Origin: Alopecurus myosuroides
Lineage: Eukaryota; Streptophyta; Magnoliopsida; Poales; Poaceae
Direction: 5' to 3'
DNA: 64,000 nucleotides
NCBI GenBank assembly: GCA_028641055.1
Contig: CM054063.1
Location: 179,868,756-179,932,755 of the forward strand
A program made the position numbers and the translations under genes. The notes below the pieces were generated by a model. It saw only the letters and a list, made by a program, of their open reading frames with translations. It did no database searches and was not told the DNA's origin. Below, piece by piece: positions 42,408-55,500 of this stretch; positions within the stretch are counted from its first letter, which is position 1, and each line of letters begins with the position of its first letter.

Positions 42408-45400
42408 ACATCCCCAAGCTTAGTTCCTACTCGTCCTCGAGTAGGTAAACGATAAAAACACATAATTTCTAAGGTGACGTGCTACCAACGTAAACTTGAT
42501 CATCTAGATTGTAAAAGCATAAGCATAGCTGAGATCATAAAAATTTAACACAAGCATGATAAATATAATTCTAACAATACAGCATAGCAATCACCTTGCA
42601 TCATGATAAGTAACACAAACAAAAGATCCTGAATAATAATGCACTCGAAATCTATACGTTTATTTCAAGCATAGAGATAATGTGGCAAAGTGATATTCCG
42701 CTTGTCCTTAAGAGTGGGGCAAAACATAATTGCCAGGACACCTTCAAAGTTCACGAGAAGACTAGAACAAATGATTTGAGAACAAAAAATAACAAATCAT
42801 GAATCAATTAATAATGTTTCTGGGACAAATGCACATTAAACTCAGAATGGCAACCATGCTCTCTCAAGTGTGCATAAAGTTAGAAGATGGAGACTCAACA
42901 TAAAAGTAAAAGAAAGGCCCTTCGAAGAGGAAAGCGGGGATTACTCGTGTGCTAGAGCTTTTATTTTGTTAAACATAGGTATAAAATGGTTGACACTCCT
43001 CCCAACCTTTCTTACACAAACCATGGCTAACCGAATCCTCGGGTGCCTGCCAACAATCACATGCCATGGAGGAGTGTCTAATTTTGAGAGAGGTGTATTC
43101 TTATGTCAACGAATGGTAAACAGAAAATACAGTACATCACAAGCCAACTAGACTTCACAAGAGCGTCTCCCATAGAAGGACGCATCTGGGTAGAAGGTCA
43201 TCCCTCTTTCTCTTGTTTTTACACAATTATGCTTTGACTGATAAATCAGGGGCAAAAATAGTGAAGAGAATTTGTTGTATTACTTTGGGGCTGGGAACCC
43301 CGATGCTAGCTCTTCTATCAGTTGGATAGGCGGATGAAGCCACTAGTCCAGGGTGTGAAAGTCCAATCAACAAGTGAGATTAAGATTCTCTATTTACGTC
43401 CTCATGAGCTAAAACAGGAGCACAAAACAGGAGTAATTTTGAGGGTTTTAAAGGTAACACATGAGCAATTTACTTTGGAGTGGCAGTTAAATACCACATG
43501 TAGGTAGGTATGGTGGACACATTTGGCAAACTTTGGTTTTGGGGAGTTGGATGCACGAGTAGAGCTCATACTCAGTACAGGTGGAGGCTAGCAAAAGACT
43601 GGGAGCAACAAATCAAGAGAGCAATAATGACCATAATCATGCATAGCGACAAAAACATCATTAATCAAAGCATAAGTGGTACTACAAGTTCAAAAACTAA
43701 ATGATCATAGAGGCTATAAGTTACTGGTTTGTAGTCATAAACATGGTGTGAGCATGCGCCAAGTCAACCAAATAAAACATTCAAAGGAGAACACCACAAA
43801 TTTATGCTTCAAAATGACAAGAACAACTCATGATTCTTTCTAAGGCACATTAAACACTCTCAGCTATTTGAGACAAATCATGCTACAAAAATAATCACTA
43901 GGCTTTAGAATTAAAATAGCATCTAGCATGACATGAAAAAGTCTAGCCATAGTCTATACAAGCTTTTATTTGCACTGTTATAAGCACGAAAACCGTACTA
44001 CTGCTTTCCAACACTAAGCATTTCATAATAAACAAAAAACTCTCCAAGAGATGCAGCTATGAAACAAGAGACTACTAACACAACTCTAATAAAACTAACA
44101 ACTCTAAATAAGAGATGTAAGAAAAACATGAGCTAAACAGGAAATTTGCAGCAACTAGAAGAAAAACTAAGAATACGAGCATAGCAAGTATTCAAATGAA
44201 AAAGCAGAGCGTGTCTCTCTCCAACATAATGCCAGGGTCCAACTATATTATTGCAGAAAGGAAAACAGAAGAAAACAAAATAAAAACAAATAGACGCTCC
44301 AAGTAAACTTCATACGATGTGACCGAATAAAAATATAGTTTCACTAGAAGTGACCTCATAAATTGTTGATGAATAAGGGGATGCCTTGGGCATCCCCAAG
44401 CTTAGATGCTTGAGGCTTCTTAGAATTTGCTGGTATGAACCACGGGGTCATCCCCAAGCTTTGACCTTGCACTCTTCTTGATCACATTATATCACCCTCT
44501 TCTTTGACCCTTGAAAACTTTCTTCACACCACACTCAAAGAGTAATTCACATTAGAGGGTTAGTGCAACAATAAAAAATTCATGGGTTCTGCATGGGCAC
44601 AAGTGCTATTGATATTTTAAACATTATCTACAGCCACTGATGTTTTGTGAAGCAAATAAATCCACTTGACATCGTAAAAGAGCAAATGCAAGAAAAATGG
44701 CAGAATCTGCCAAAACCAGAATAGTCTGTAAAGACGAATTTTTCCGGGCACTTACGTTGCTCAGATCGAAAAACTTAAAGAACAAAAAAGTTGCGCAATT
44801 AGCTGAGTAATAAGCACACACAAAAATCCAGATCATGTTGATCTTTCTGGATTTTATACGATTTTTTATGGTGCACAGAAGAAATCTGTTTCCTGCGTAG
44901 AAATCCAAAACCAACTCCAACTTTCGCCAGAAACTTTACTTGGCACAACTAAAACATGAAAATAAATATACAAAGGAGTTGCTACAGAAATATACAACCT
45001 CTTGACTCAAAGAAAACAAAGAAAAACAAAGCAAAAATAAAACCATGGGTTATCTCACAAGAAGTGCTTTTCCTTAACTCCTTTTAGCTAGGCCCAGAAA
45101 AGTGGATTCACGCGTTTTCAAGTGAAGAAGCATCCAAATTGTTACGAGGCTTATGTTTACCTTACTTACCCTTATTCTTAATTTTAGGGAACTGATGGTC
45201 TTAGCATGGTTTTGGAGTGAAAGTCATGGTACCTTCCCCATATCAATAGTTGCTCCTAAGAGCTTCAGCAGGGATCTTCCAAGGGTAATTTGGCCCTCAG
45301 CTATCCCAAGATAATCAGTGGAGACCATTCTTTCTAGGATTTTTGTAAATATTCCCTCAGCTATCCCAATGGGAAATATAGTGGTGTTATTAGTGAGATG
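42408..45400 (-). other. Long non-coding 3' region of Athila-like no. 2
   Basis: The region begins at the polypurine tract (plus CATCCCCAAGCTTAG at 42410) and is AT-rich without coding potential. It parallels 3675-6248 of element no. 1. Further AAGCTTGGGGATG-type motifs lie near 44390-44402 and 44450-44462. Short frames such as 44624-44920 are not supported. Confidence 0.6.
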
Positions 45401-45403
45401 TAT

Positions 45404-46074
45404 TTATTCTCCTCCCTCAGAAAGTCTCCAAGTATTCAATGATTCATAAATTTCTTTAGGCATAAGGAAAAATTCAGACATAATATCACAACGAGCATGA
45501 AAAGTTTCAACATTAATAGAAACCTTCACAGTAGGGATTATATTTGAGGCTTCTGAGTTTATTGGGACATAATCAAGGTGTTCACTAATCCGATCATGAC
45601 CTTCATTTAAGCAAGAAACATGCGACTCACGAGTATTCAATCTAGCATAAATACATGCAAAGGCTTTATCAGAGCTACTAGGTGAGTTGTAGGTTGCAAT
45701 TAATTTTTTTATGGCATTAAAAGCTTGATCTCCATCACAATGAAGGAAATCTCCTCCCACCACAGTATCCAAAGCACATCGATAGCAAAGAACAAGAACC
45801 AAGGTAAAAACTACGCATAAACATGCTTAGAGTCATTTTAGGTTCAATTTTGCAATCGGAATTAAAAAACTCTAGACCAAGATTCCTTGAAACTCTCATC
45901 ACTCTCTTGTTTGAAAGTGAAGATCATTTCCTCATGTGACATGGTAATAGGAACAGGGGTACTCATTTTAACAAGGCTAAAAACATGATTAATACTAAAA
46001 CTAGAATAAGAACTAATGTTTTTTTGTTTTTGATAAAGAGAAGCAAACAAGACAAAATAAAATAAACTAAGCAA
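45404..46074 (-). pseudogene. gag: Broken Gag of Athila-like element no. 2
   Basis: The frame 45862-46074 gives TMSHEEMIFTFKQESDESF, and a shifted frame 45404-45802 gives VVGGDFLHCDGDQAFNAIKK with KAFACIYARLN. These are parts of an Athila-family Gag. Near its end FHARCDIMSEFFLMPKEIYE looks like the start of a decayed aspartic protease, lacking the catalytic aspartate-glycine motif. A frameshift lies between 45800 and 45870. The product would be only about 220 residues, so internal sequence has also been lost. Confidence 0.6.
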
Positions 46075-46132
46075 AACTAAAACAAAGTAAAGAGATTGGA
46101 AGTGAGAGAGTCCCCTTCAGAAATTCTCTTCC

Positions 46133-46150
46133 TCGCCGGCAACGGCGCCA
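46133..46150 (-). other. Primer-binding site of Athila-like element no. 2
   Basis: The minus strand reads TGGCGCCGTTGCCGGCGA, one base different from the site in element B. It lies seven bases inside the LTR end at 46158. Confidence 0.8.
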
Positions 46151-46157
46151 GAAAACT

Positions 46158-47164
46158 TGATGGAGTGTAGTTGACACTCTCGTTGGTAAACCCCAAGAGA
46201 AATGTTGTGAAGAGTGCAGCGGCAAGTTTTCCCTCAAAATAGAAACCAAGGTTGAATTGCAAAGTAGGAGGAAAAGCAATTTCCGAAGGTTGATGCAACT
46301 GAGATGGCAGGGCGCACTACCGGTTCAGCAGCAACATGGAACCTACACAACACAATCAAATCACTTTGCCCCAACTAAGCACTGAGGCTGTCCATCTCAC
46401 CGGTTTTGCTGATAACGAAGAGGTTAAATGCATGGTGTGGAAAACAATATGAAGACAATATGAAAACAGTAGCAGAAGTGTGAAAATAGTGTGTGTATTA
46501 TTAGTATGTGAAAATGGACCGGGGTCCACAGTTCACTATAAGTGTCTCTCCATAAAAGATAGCTAACATGCATGGTGAACAAAATACAGCAGGGCAATTG
46601 ACAAATAAAGAACATGCATGAAATAAAGGTTACTATAAGATTCATGCGGGCATTACAACAAAATACAGAGATCCTCATCCAACTGCATAATCCACCCTTT
46701 GAATATTATCCGAACAAACGTTGGGTATTAAGTTTCAAGCAACGGATAATCGCAGTAAGCAAAGTATGTAGTGTAAACAATATAAACGAAGTAAACATCG
46801 TTGTTTTCTCCCTAATGGCAACAACACATCCTCCATTCGTCACGTTTCTGCCACTCGAGCACAAATGTATAGGAGGCATGAACCCACTATCGAGCATAAA
46901 TACTCCCTCTTGGAGTCACTAGCAGCTACTAACAACGGAGAGCATGCAAGATCATAAATAACATACACATGAAGATAACATGATAGATTGATAATCAACA
47001 GACATAGCATTCAATAATCATCGGATTCCAGCAAACACAACATGTAGCATTACAAATAGATGATCTCGATCATGTGAGGCATCTCACGAGATCTAAATAG
47101 GAGGCATAAGGTGGAGAGTACAACAATCTAGCTACTGCTATGGACCCGTAGTCCAAGGATGAAC
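46158..47164 (-). repeat. 5' LTR of Athila-like no. 2, inner part
   Basis: The LTR starts TGATGGAGTG and is collinear with 40830 onward up to the bases tgaac (47160-47164), where the Copia LTR begins. The continuation lies beyond the window. Confidence 0.78.
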
Positions 47165-48491
47165 TGTTGGAACGCGTAGAGATAAACAAAAACTTTTATA
47201 CGCAGTACTTCCAAGATCTAGCCGAGGTAGAAGGCCACGAGGATTACCACTAGACGCGTAGGTGCGGATTATCGATGCAGCGCGTCGATATAGTGTAGTC
47301 CCACGATCCGATCCAGCCGATCCAATCCCGCGAACGTCGAAGTGCTGAACGTACAACACCTCTGTCGGTATCCACACGTACGAGGAGGAGCTCCGACGGC
47401 GGACTGCTAGGTCTGGTGTGACGGATGGACTGAGTGGGGTTAGGGTTCCCAACGCATGGGGGTAGAGTAACGTCCCCACTGGGCAACCTGCGCCCCTCTT
47501 TATATAGCGAATGGTAGTGGGCTTCACAACACTTGTGGCACATTCCCTCTGTGAGTCCGACACACAAACTCGGTCCATTTCCGGTTCGGGTCCAACCCGA
47601 CCAATACATTTGCTCCCGCTCTTAAGTGTGCGACCCTGCAGGCTCATGGCGACTTCGACACGATTGGAGTCCGACTCCCAATCGATCAATCGGTAGTGGC
47701 TCCTAGTAGAAACCGCCGACTCCCAAGTCCCATTGAGTCATGACGACATTCCTTCCAATGTGACTTTCATCTTAGTCCCTTTTGCCTCACGATATACCTT
47801 GTCGAACTATAGGCGATTTATCGTCATCCCTTAATAGCTCAACTATCTTCTCGGTCCGTGATATATGATTCATCTGACTAACTCTTAGTCAACAGACTCA
47901 GTTAACACTTAACCGAGTTGCGCATGGCCATGCTTCCGGAATCATATCACTCGGGAGGGCCTAGAGAATATCTCTCCATTCGGAGGGGCAAAATCCCATC
48001 TTAATTATCTACATCACGCAGCTTGCTTCTCATTCGACCCGAACTTTGCCTTTATAACTGCCTTGTCACATAACATCGTTTGACAGAACCTAAGTCGTTG
48101 ATCCACATCTCGGATTGTGCGACAACCTCAGGTCTAAGGATTACATTGATTGAGACATGAAATGACGACTTGCTCATTGCATCTCAATATGGGTCAGTCT
48201 GACTTGCTAAACTCTTTAGCCAAGTCTGTGAACGTTGGAATGGCATCGCCATGCCCATGACAAGTGGAACCGAGTCATCAGACAACACTCACATTAGTCT
48301 AGGGTGTGTGTCCAGCACAACCTTGATGACCAAGGACAATTTAGTATGAACAACATGAATACATAGTTCCACAATCGAATCACATATTCAATGACATCTA
48401 TCAGATGTTCAAAACAAGGGCGACTTAATAACTTTATGAATACATTGGGAATTATATCATACATGATTCCCTCTAGGGCATATTCCCAACA
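47165..48491 (-). repeat. 3' LTR of the Angela-type Copia
   Basis: The 1327-bp LTR has perfect short inverted termini. The polypurine tract GTGCAAGTGGGAGAC stands immediately upstream on the minus strand (plus 48492-48506). Confidence 0.85.
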
Positions 48492-48526
48492 GTCTCCCAC
48501 TTGCACTAGAGTCAATCATCCTGGCA

Positions 48527-50278
48527 TCATATGCCTAGGCATCGAATGCCCATACCTCTCATGTGCGCCTCATGCTTTTGCTGTGGTAGCGCCTTTGTCA
48601 AAGGATCTGCAATGTTTGCATCCGTGTGTACTTTTCATAACTTGATATCACCTTGTTCGACAAACTGGCGAATGAGGTAGTAACGCATGAGTATATGTTT
48701 GTTCTTCTGGTGTTGTCTAGGTTCCTTGGCTTGTGCGATAGCACCATTGTTGTCACAATATACGTCCAAAGGATTGGACGCGCCCTGAACCACACCAAGA
48801 TATATCAGGAGGTTCCTGATCCAAACAACTTCCTTTGCAGCCTCAGAGGCAGCAACATACTCAGCCTTTGTCGTAGATGCAGACACGGTATCTTGCTTGG
48901 AACTCTTCCAGCTCAAAGCCCCTCTGTTCATTACGAACACGTATCCAGATTGCGAACGAGAATCATCTGAGTCGGTGAGATAACTCGCGTCCGTGTAACC
49001 CTTTACATTGAATTCCTCATCACCTCCATAAACTAGGATCATTTCCTTAGCCCTTCTCAAGTACTTAAGAATGTTTTTAACTGCTGCCCAGTGGGCTTCG
49101 CCAGGGTCAGCCTGGTATCTCCTCGTTACACTTAGAGCATAGGAAACATCTGGCCTAGTAATAATCATGGCATACATGATGGATCCGATTGTCGAAGCAT
49201 ACGGGATCACACTCATCCGACTTTGCTCATCAGTCATCGAGGGACACTGAGTCTTGCTAAGTTTTATACCATGGGACATCGGTAAGAATTCCTTCTTAGA
49301 CTCTTCCATTTTGAATTTCTTCAAAACTTTGTCCAGATATGTACTCTGACTCAATCCAATGAGCCGCCTTGATCTATCTCTATAGATCCTGATTCCTAAT
49401 ATGTAAGTTTCCTCACCCAAATCCTTCATTGAGAAACTCCTTTCCAATGATTCTTTGGTTTATTGCAACATCATGACATCATTTCCCATCAGTAATATGT
49501 CATCCACATATAATATTAGAAAATTTACTTTGTTTCCACTAAACTTCTTGTATAAACAAGAATCATGATCGCTCTTGATGAAGCTAAACGATTTGACTAC
49601 CTCATCAAAGCGAATGTTCCAACTCCGAGATGCTTGCTTCAACCCATAAATGGATTTCTGAAGTTTGCATACCTTGTCAGCATTAGACGGATCGAAAAAA
49701 CCTTCAGGTTGTATCATATACACGTCCTCAGTTAAATTTACATTAAGGAAAGCCGTCTTGACATCCATCTGCCATATTCATAGTTGAAATAGGCTGGTAT
49801 GGCTAACATGATCCGAACTGATTTAAGCATCGCTACTGGCGAGAAGGTCTCGTCATAGTCAACTCCTTGAACCTGTCGGAACCCCTTCGCGACAAGTCGT
49901 GCTTTATAGACGGAAATATTTCCATCCATATCAGTTTTCTTCTTAAAGACCCATTTTCACTCGACGGGTCTTGCACCGTCAGGCAGATCAACCAAATTCA
50001 AAACTTGGTTTTCATCCATGGACTTTAACTCGGATCTCATGGCTCCAAGCCATGACTCGGAATCAGATCCCACCATCACTTCCGAATAAGTTGCCGTCTC
50101 ATTACTAACTAACAGTAAAACATCACGAGCATTTTGTAATCTGGCAGATCTCTGTGGTTCAGGTGTTGTTACCGGCGTAGGTACCACGACTGGCTCAGCC
50201 TCCAAGGCCCCCGTCGACTCGCCCCTAGCTGGTTCCTCTCGAATTTCTTCGAGTTGCACTGTGCTCCCACTGACTCCC
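48527..50278 (-). pseudogene. pol: Copia reverse transcriptase and RNase H, broken
   Basis: Minus-strand pieces in order: the end of the integrase/RT linker (49957-50278), the RT start (GNISVYKARLVAKGF, DYDETFSPVAMLKS), the RT palm with MDVKTAFLN (49768) and catalytic YVDDILLMGND (about 49483-49515), then RNase H (48635-49447; GYTDASY, SWKSSKQDTVSAST, KAEYVAASEAAKE and VYCDNNGAI). The final DPLTKALPQQKHEAH stretch ends at TGA 48527-48529. Damage: TGA 49954-49956 and TGA 48635-48637, each where relatives have Cys; TAA near 49460; and a frameshift near 49770. The N-terminal half of pol and gag are beyond the nested insertions. The enzyme would copy the element RNA. Confidence 0.85.
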
Positions 50279-51674
50279 TGATGCATGTAAAATGCATACA
50301 TGAACTTTGCATGTTATTAATTGTTTTTACTACATATTAGCAACTTAGATTCATGTTTTATAATGATTTGGGGGATTTTCTAAACAATCCCCCTTCTTTT
50401 GGTTCTAACCCTGTTTTTCCAGAAAACGTACTTTTTAGTGTTTCAGACTTTCCGGGAGCTTCGGGACTCCAAAAAGGGCAAGGCCAAAGAGCAAGGTTCA
50501 GAATTTTTGAGACGAAGACCATGGGCCAAAGTAGAGGGCCAAAAGGCCAACCAGGTGGCAAAGAGGACCCTCCACGCGGCCAGATTCCTTGGCCGCGTGA
50601 GAGGCCCCCTTTTTTCCCCCGTGGCTCCGATGCCGTCGATCTTTCTTCTCCCGAGTGTCTCGTGACCTAAAAACGACTATATAAAGGGTCCCCGGGCCTT
50701 TTCGAGGAGGAGGCGGCACCGAGAGACGAAACCACGAAACAGAGAGACAGAAGGCTGCCGCGGAGAAGATCGGAGGGGGGAAACACCGCCGGGATCACCC
50801 CCGGAGGGCTCCACCCCCCTCCGGCGTGTTCATCATCAACATCTACAGCAAGATCAGCTCCATCTCTCCACTGTAATCTCTTGGTAAACACGATGTATGA
50901 TGCAATACTATATTCCCTTGATGTATTGTGTCTCCCCGTCTATGTTTGAGTAGTGAATTGTTCTTGGCAATGGTGAAATAGTTCGTTGATTGGTTGCATA
51001 CAAGTTTGTTATCTTCTATGATTGTCTCTATGTACAATATATGAGTGCATGCATATGTTGGAGAATGCATGTAAGGTGATCACCGGTAGCATAATGGAGT
51101 GGTGGTGACTTGGGAGTGACAGTAACCTGAGACCGAGCCACAAAGTTAAGTTATTGGGGGATATATATAGGGGACCTTAGAACGTAACGCTATGGTGTGA
51201 CTTTATGTCTTAATCAATCTTGTGCAGTCATTTACTTGGCCACATGATCCATCATAAGGGGTTGTAGATCATTTACTTGACTATACCTATTCATGGCTCC
51301 TTCCTAGAAGAAACAACTAAGACTAAAACATGTGCTTCACTAATTGTGACAACCACACGAACGAAACACCTATTGCTAGAACACTTGCTCCCTTGAGATA
51401 CTTGAGATATTTGCTGCTTTCTACTTGTGAAACTTTCTTAGAAACTTGCATTTTAAACTTGCTTCACTAGTTACTAGACAAACCACACTCCACGTCACTT
51501 GCTTTTAATTAATTAGTTCCTTTTAGTCAAACTTATTGCTTTGCATAAACAGCCATATAAGAGGGTTATAGGGCTTTAGAGAATAGATAGCTTACCTTCA
51601 GCTCCTCGTGGGTTCGACACTCAAATACTGATCGAAAGGTATTACAATTGATCTCCTGCACTTGGGAGTCATCA
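50279..51674 (+). repeat. 5' LTR of element B
   Basis: It starts TGATGCATG, ends GAGTCATCA, and has the shared hairpin at 50573-50599 and a TATA box at 50679-50687. Only parts match the LTR of element A (the first 20 bases and the hairpin-to-TATA block). Confidence 0.85.
50573..50599. promoter_or_regulatory. Hairpin upstream of TATA, conserved with element A
   Basis: CACGCGGCC and GGCCGCGTG with the same 8-base loop as at 9558-9584. It lies about 80 bases before the TATA box at 50679. Confidence 0.75.
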
Positions 51675-51684
51675 AGCACTTTTC

Positions 51685-51702
51685 TGGCGCCGTTGCCGGG
51701 GA
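51685..51702 (+). other. Primer-binding site of element B
   Basis: TGGCGCCGTTGCCGGGGA is a standard Athila-type tRNA-Asp primer site, ten bases after the LTR. Confidence 0.88.
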
Positions 51703-51777
51703 GCGTTGTGCTAAGCTTTTATTCTTGTTTGCATTGCATACTAACATATAAACCTAAAACACAAAAAAAATTATAAA

Positions 51778-52545
51778 ATGGAAAACAACCAAACAATTTT
51801 AGAACTGTATAATATCTACCTTGAATTAGGACATGAAGTGTTTGAGGAGAAATTCAAAAATTATTTGCACAACAATCATATTTGTGGTAGTACTAATTCT
51901 TTGAACACCTTTATTGCTAAGGAAAACCTTGAGCTTGGGGAAGTTTCTCTTGATGAATATGATATTTTTAGTCCTCCTACTATTGAGGATAAAAATGATA
52001 TACTTGCTGATTCTATGGAAAGTTTTATGCTTGGGGAAGTTGGTTTTGATGAGCATGATATTTCTAGTTCCCCAAGCTTGGAGGATAAAATTCACTTTGA
52101 TGATGCTATGCCTCCTATATATGATGATTGCAATGAAAATTATGAATGTTTAACTCCCACTATCACTAATGAGGATTTTACTTATGTGGAGAGTAGTGAT
52201 TCTTTTATGCATGTGGCTCGTGATAAGAATGTTTTATGTGATATTCATATTGTTGAATCTATTCATGATGCTACTGAAAATTATTATGAGAGAGGGAAAC
52301 ATGGTTACACATATTTCAACAATATTAACTTTCCCCTCTTTATGCTCAAATTATTGAAGTTGCACTTGATCTACCTTTCTATGCTTGCTATTATGTGCTT
52401 GTTTTATTTGTTTCATTACAAAATGCTAATGCATAGGAAATGGGTTAGACTTAAAAATAAATTGTTTAATATTTTTTTGGTGTGTTCCTTATGCTTTAAT
52501 TTCCTCTTCGGTTTGAGCACACATTTATGTCTTTACAACATGTAA
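51778..52545 (+). CDS. Accessory protein of element B, acidic with C-terminal membrane segments
   Basis: The intact 255-codon ORF starts 75 bases after the primer site, in the place where gag normally sits. The first 45 residues (MENNQTILELYNIYLELGHE) look helical. Residues 55-100 contain a duplication: LGEVSLDEYDIFSPPTIEDK and LGEVGFDEHDISSSPSLEDK. Then follow MPPIYDDCNE and a Tyr/His-rich stretch. From about residue 188 two hydrophobic segments (FPLFMLKLLKLHLIYLSML and a second near NIFLVCSLCFNFLFGL) flank the basic HRKWVRLKNK, predicting a membrane hairpin. It is not a Gag, protease or polymerase. Related pieces occur as a pseudogene at 6249-7700. The intact frame amid decayed neighbours suggests recent selection (inference). 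An env-like function is possible but unproven. Confidence 0.65.
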   Translation: MENNQTILELYNIYLELGHEVFEEKFKNYLHNNHICGSTNSLNTFIAKENLELGEVSLDEYDIFSPPTIEDKNDILADSMESFMLGEVGFDEHDISSSPSLEDKIHFDDAMPPIYDDCNENYECLTPTITNEDFTYVESSDSFMHVARDKNVLCDIHIVESIHDATENYYERGKHGYTYFNNINFPLFMLKLLKLHLIYLSMLAIMCLFYLFHYKMLMHRKWVRLKNKLFNIFLVCSLCFNFLFGLSTHLCLYNM

Positions 52546-55500
52546 AATGCCTTTACCTACTGTTATGTATCATTTAGTTTAAGATTTTCATTTTTAAAAA
52601 AATTTGGGAAAGTAAATGAGAAGGATGAGTAATGGAGAAGTTGGGGTCGACCTTGAACATGTGTTGTTCATGCCAATGAAACCATTGCAAAGTCTCTATC
52701 ATTAAAACTTTTTTCAAACCTAAAAAAATAAAAATATTAGTTCACTACTGTAACATCACATTTCTGTCTTATTTCTCATCTTAAATGGCAAGAATAATCT
52801 TATATGAGAGATAGGATTAAACAATAGTAATTAGCTGTCAAGAAAACAGATTCCTGAATGCGAAAAATGTTTAAAATCACTGAAGTGAAATTTTGACCTG
52901 GTAATTTATGAAATCAATATTTATTTATCACTACATATTTCATTAGTTTTAACTTTTCTGATTTGAGCAACTTAAGTGCCTCTAAAAATTCACTCTTTAC
53001 GGGCTGTTCAGTTTTTGGCAGATTATGTCTTTATTTTGCATTGCTCTCATTACTTGTGTTTTGTGTGGTTCTTTTGATCAAGGAGCAATGAAAAACTGTA
53101 GTAACAGTAGTTAATATTTAGAATAAACTCATGATGTGTCTTTGTTGTACCTATGTGGATTTTATTTATGGAGGCACTAACCCCTCTAATCAAGTTTTAT
53201 GTTGAGATTTGTGTAAGAAGAATTTTTCAGGAGGAAGAGTTGAGTGAGATGAACAAAGGTCAAGAGGGAAAACCAATCAAGCTTGGGGATGTACCCCTGG
53301 GCTCACCCTACATGTATCAAATAAGTACAAGAATCCAAGCTTGGGGATGCCGAGCCACCTCACTCCAACCATCATGATGTTAAGTAAGTAAAGCCTAGCT
53401 ATATGGCTATAAAGAAAGCGCTTTACGGGAGGAACCCGGTTGTTTTTGTTTGGATTTTCCTAGTGTCCTATTGCTGTCTCAAGAGATTAGTTTTTTTTGT
53501 TTTAATTCTGGATTTTTCAATAAAGAGTCAAGTCAAACCCATTTGGACTTATAAGTTGCTATCCTAGTGCATGAAATTTCTGTTTTAGCACGAGTCTGCT
53601 CACCGTATGATTTTACGTTTTTTATTGGTATTTCGCATTGAGCTAATTTTTTAGTATGTTCTGCAACTTTTCGTCCTCTGTAAGCACAAAAATTGGCTTA
53701 ATTTTTTGACGAGTCTAGCTTAGGGAAAAACGTTCGTTTTGCTGCTGTTGCTTTTCTGGACAGATTCTGTCTTCTTTTGTTTTATGCACTCTTTGGGCTT
53801 GGGAATCGAATTTCCATGATTCTTTCAAGCAAGAGAGTGAACATACAACATAATGAACCTTATTGTCTATCTACTGGAGCATTTGATTTGGAATTTTGCA
53901 CAGAAAGCATGTGATTTGTTTGTCCTTGCTAATCTCACCCCACAGAAAAAGAATGGGAGAAACATGTTTTGTGAAGTTTTTTTCACAGGGAATAGAGGAG
54001 TTGCGCCTCAAGACATCCAAGAATGGTGAAATCCATAAGCTTGGGGATGTGATGAACACCCCACTGGAGCTACACTCTTTTGGTTAGCACACTTCTACTT
54101 TCTGTTTTTCTAAGCAAAGCATTTATCGTAGAGACTTGAAGCGTCTAGTTTTTGTTTTTATTTTTGTTTTGATAAGACCACACCCATCATTTTATATGAG
54201 ATTGAGCTACTGGAGTTTGGGGTTGGAATGTATTGGATGCTAGTATTATGACTTGGAATAGGGATGCCATGGTTGATTTGAAGAGCTACATATGTTTGCA
54301 TGATTTATAGGCTTTTTATGTGTAGAAATTTGCAATAATGTTGTCTTGAGCTATCTCTTATTCATGTCCTTGATGTTAATTGCTGGTTTATTTAGTTTGT
54401 CATGAAATTAGTAGTTCTATGGACATATGCATGCATGGTAGCTGGTCAGCTATCTCCCTCTTGATGGCCAAAAATTTAAAAATTCCAACAAGTAAAAACT
54501 TGTTTCCAACACTCCTTAGCCAAGTATTTCCAGTGAGTCCACCATATCTTCCCATTAGCTTCATTGCTATTCCGAGTATGTTCACCATGTTATTGTGTTA
54601 TTTGTGTTCTAAATTAAGATATTCACTTTACTAATTGTCATGGGTTGAACTTGGGATAGGACTCTCACGAACTTTTGAAGGCACACTTTACTTTTTATGC
54701 ATCTAATAAACATGACCCAATAATGGGAGCCACAAGTTTTGCGTTTGACAAGTGTTTGGTTGGGAGCTAGCTGTAAACGTGTATCACCGGAAAGCTTTCA
54801 ACATTGCACAAAAATTTACATTTGGTTGATATCATGTACTTTTGTTTTTGGACTCCTGCCATGCCGAAATGAAATAGAGGAATAGTAAGTTTTGATGAGT
54901 AAGTATCTATATGACTAGAGAAACGCATTGGGCCGCTAACCCAAGCCATGCTTTATCATGGTGGAAATTTACTTACAGCTTGAGTGACTCTACAACACAT
55001 CCTACAATAAAATAAGAAGGTATGCATAATAGTGAATGAAAATAAAAAGGATGATGAGTCTACTCCGTTTGTTTGTCTTGTCATTGTGACATGGGCTTGT
55101 TTCCATGTCATGGGGCAAGAGGTACCTCTTTGCGGTTCTCTATGATGTCATTAATACTTATTATGATTGTACAAAGCTTATTAGGAATCTTAAGTTGAGT
55201 AATCATGGAGTAGGTTTTCACACTCACGGGGCATGAGGCTTTCAACCACCTTGTCATTCACATTACTTCAACATTCACCATTTAAGATGCTAATGATAAA
55301 GGGTCAATGAGAGTCCTAGATAAATGGATACCACATTTCAATTAGTAATTTTAGTTGAATAATTTAGAGGCTAAATAAGACTTGATCATGTTTTACCTCT
55401 ACTCAATTTTCTCCAAAGTGTCCACCATATTTTCTATTTTCCATTATGCTATTCTTTGACCAATATAGGATTTTATTTTTCATTTTGTGTATGCATTTGG

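Larger units (their letters stand above)
47165..50278 (-). mobile_element. Angela/BARE-type Copia element, left portion
   Basis: The minus-strand Copia has its 3' LTR at 47165-48491 and pol from 48527. It is interrupted at 50279 by element B, and its 5' part lies beyond the window. LTR termini TGTTGG...CCAACA and the start TGTTGGGAATATGCCCTAG are characteristic of the Angela/BARE/WIS group of Pooideae. It sits inside the 5' LTR of Athila-like no. 2. Confidence 0.85.
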
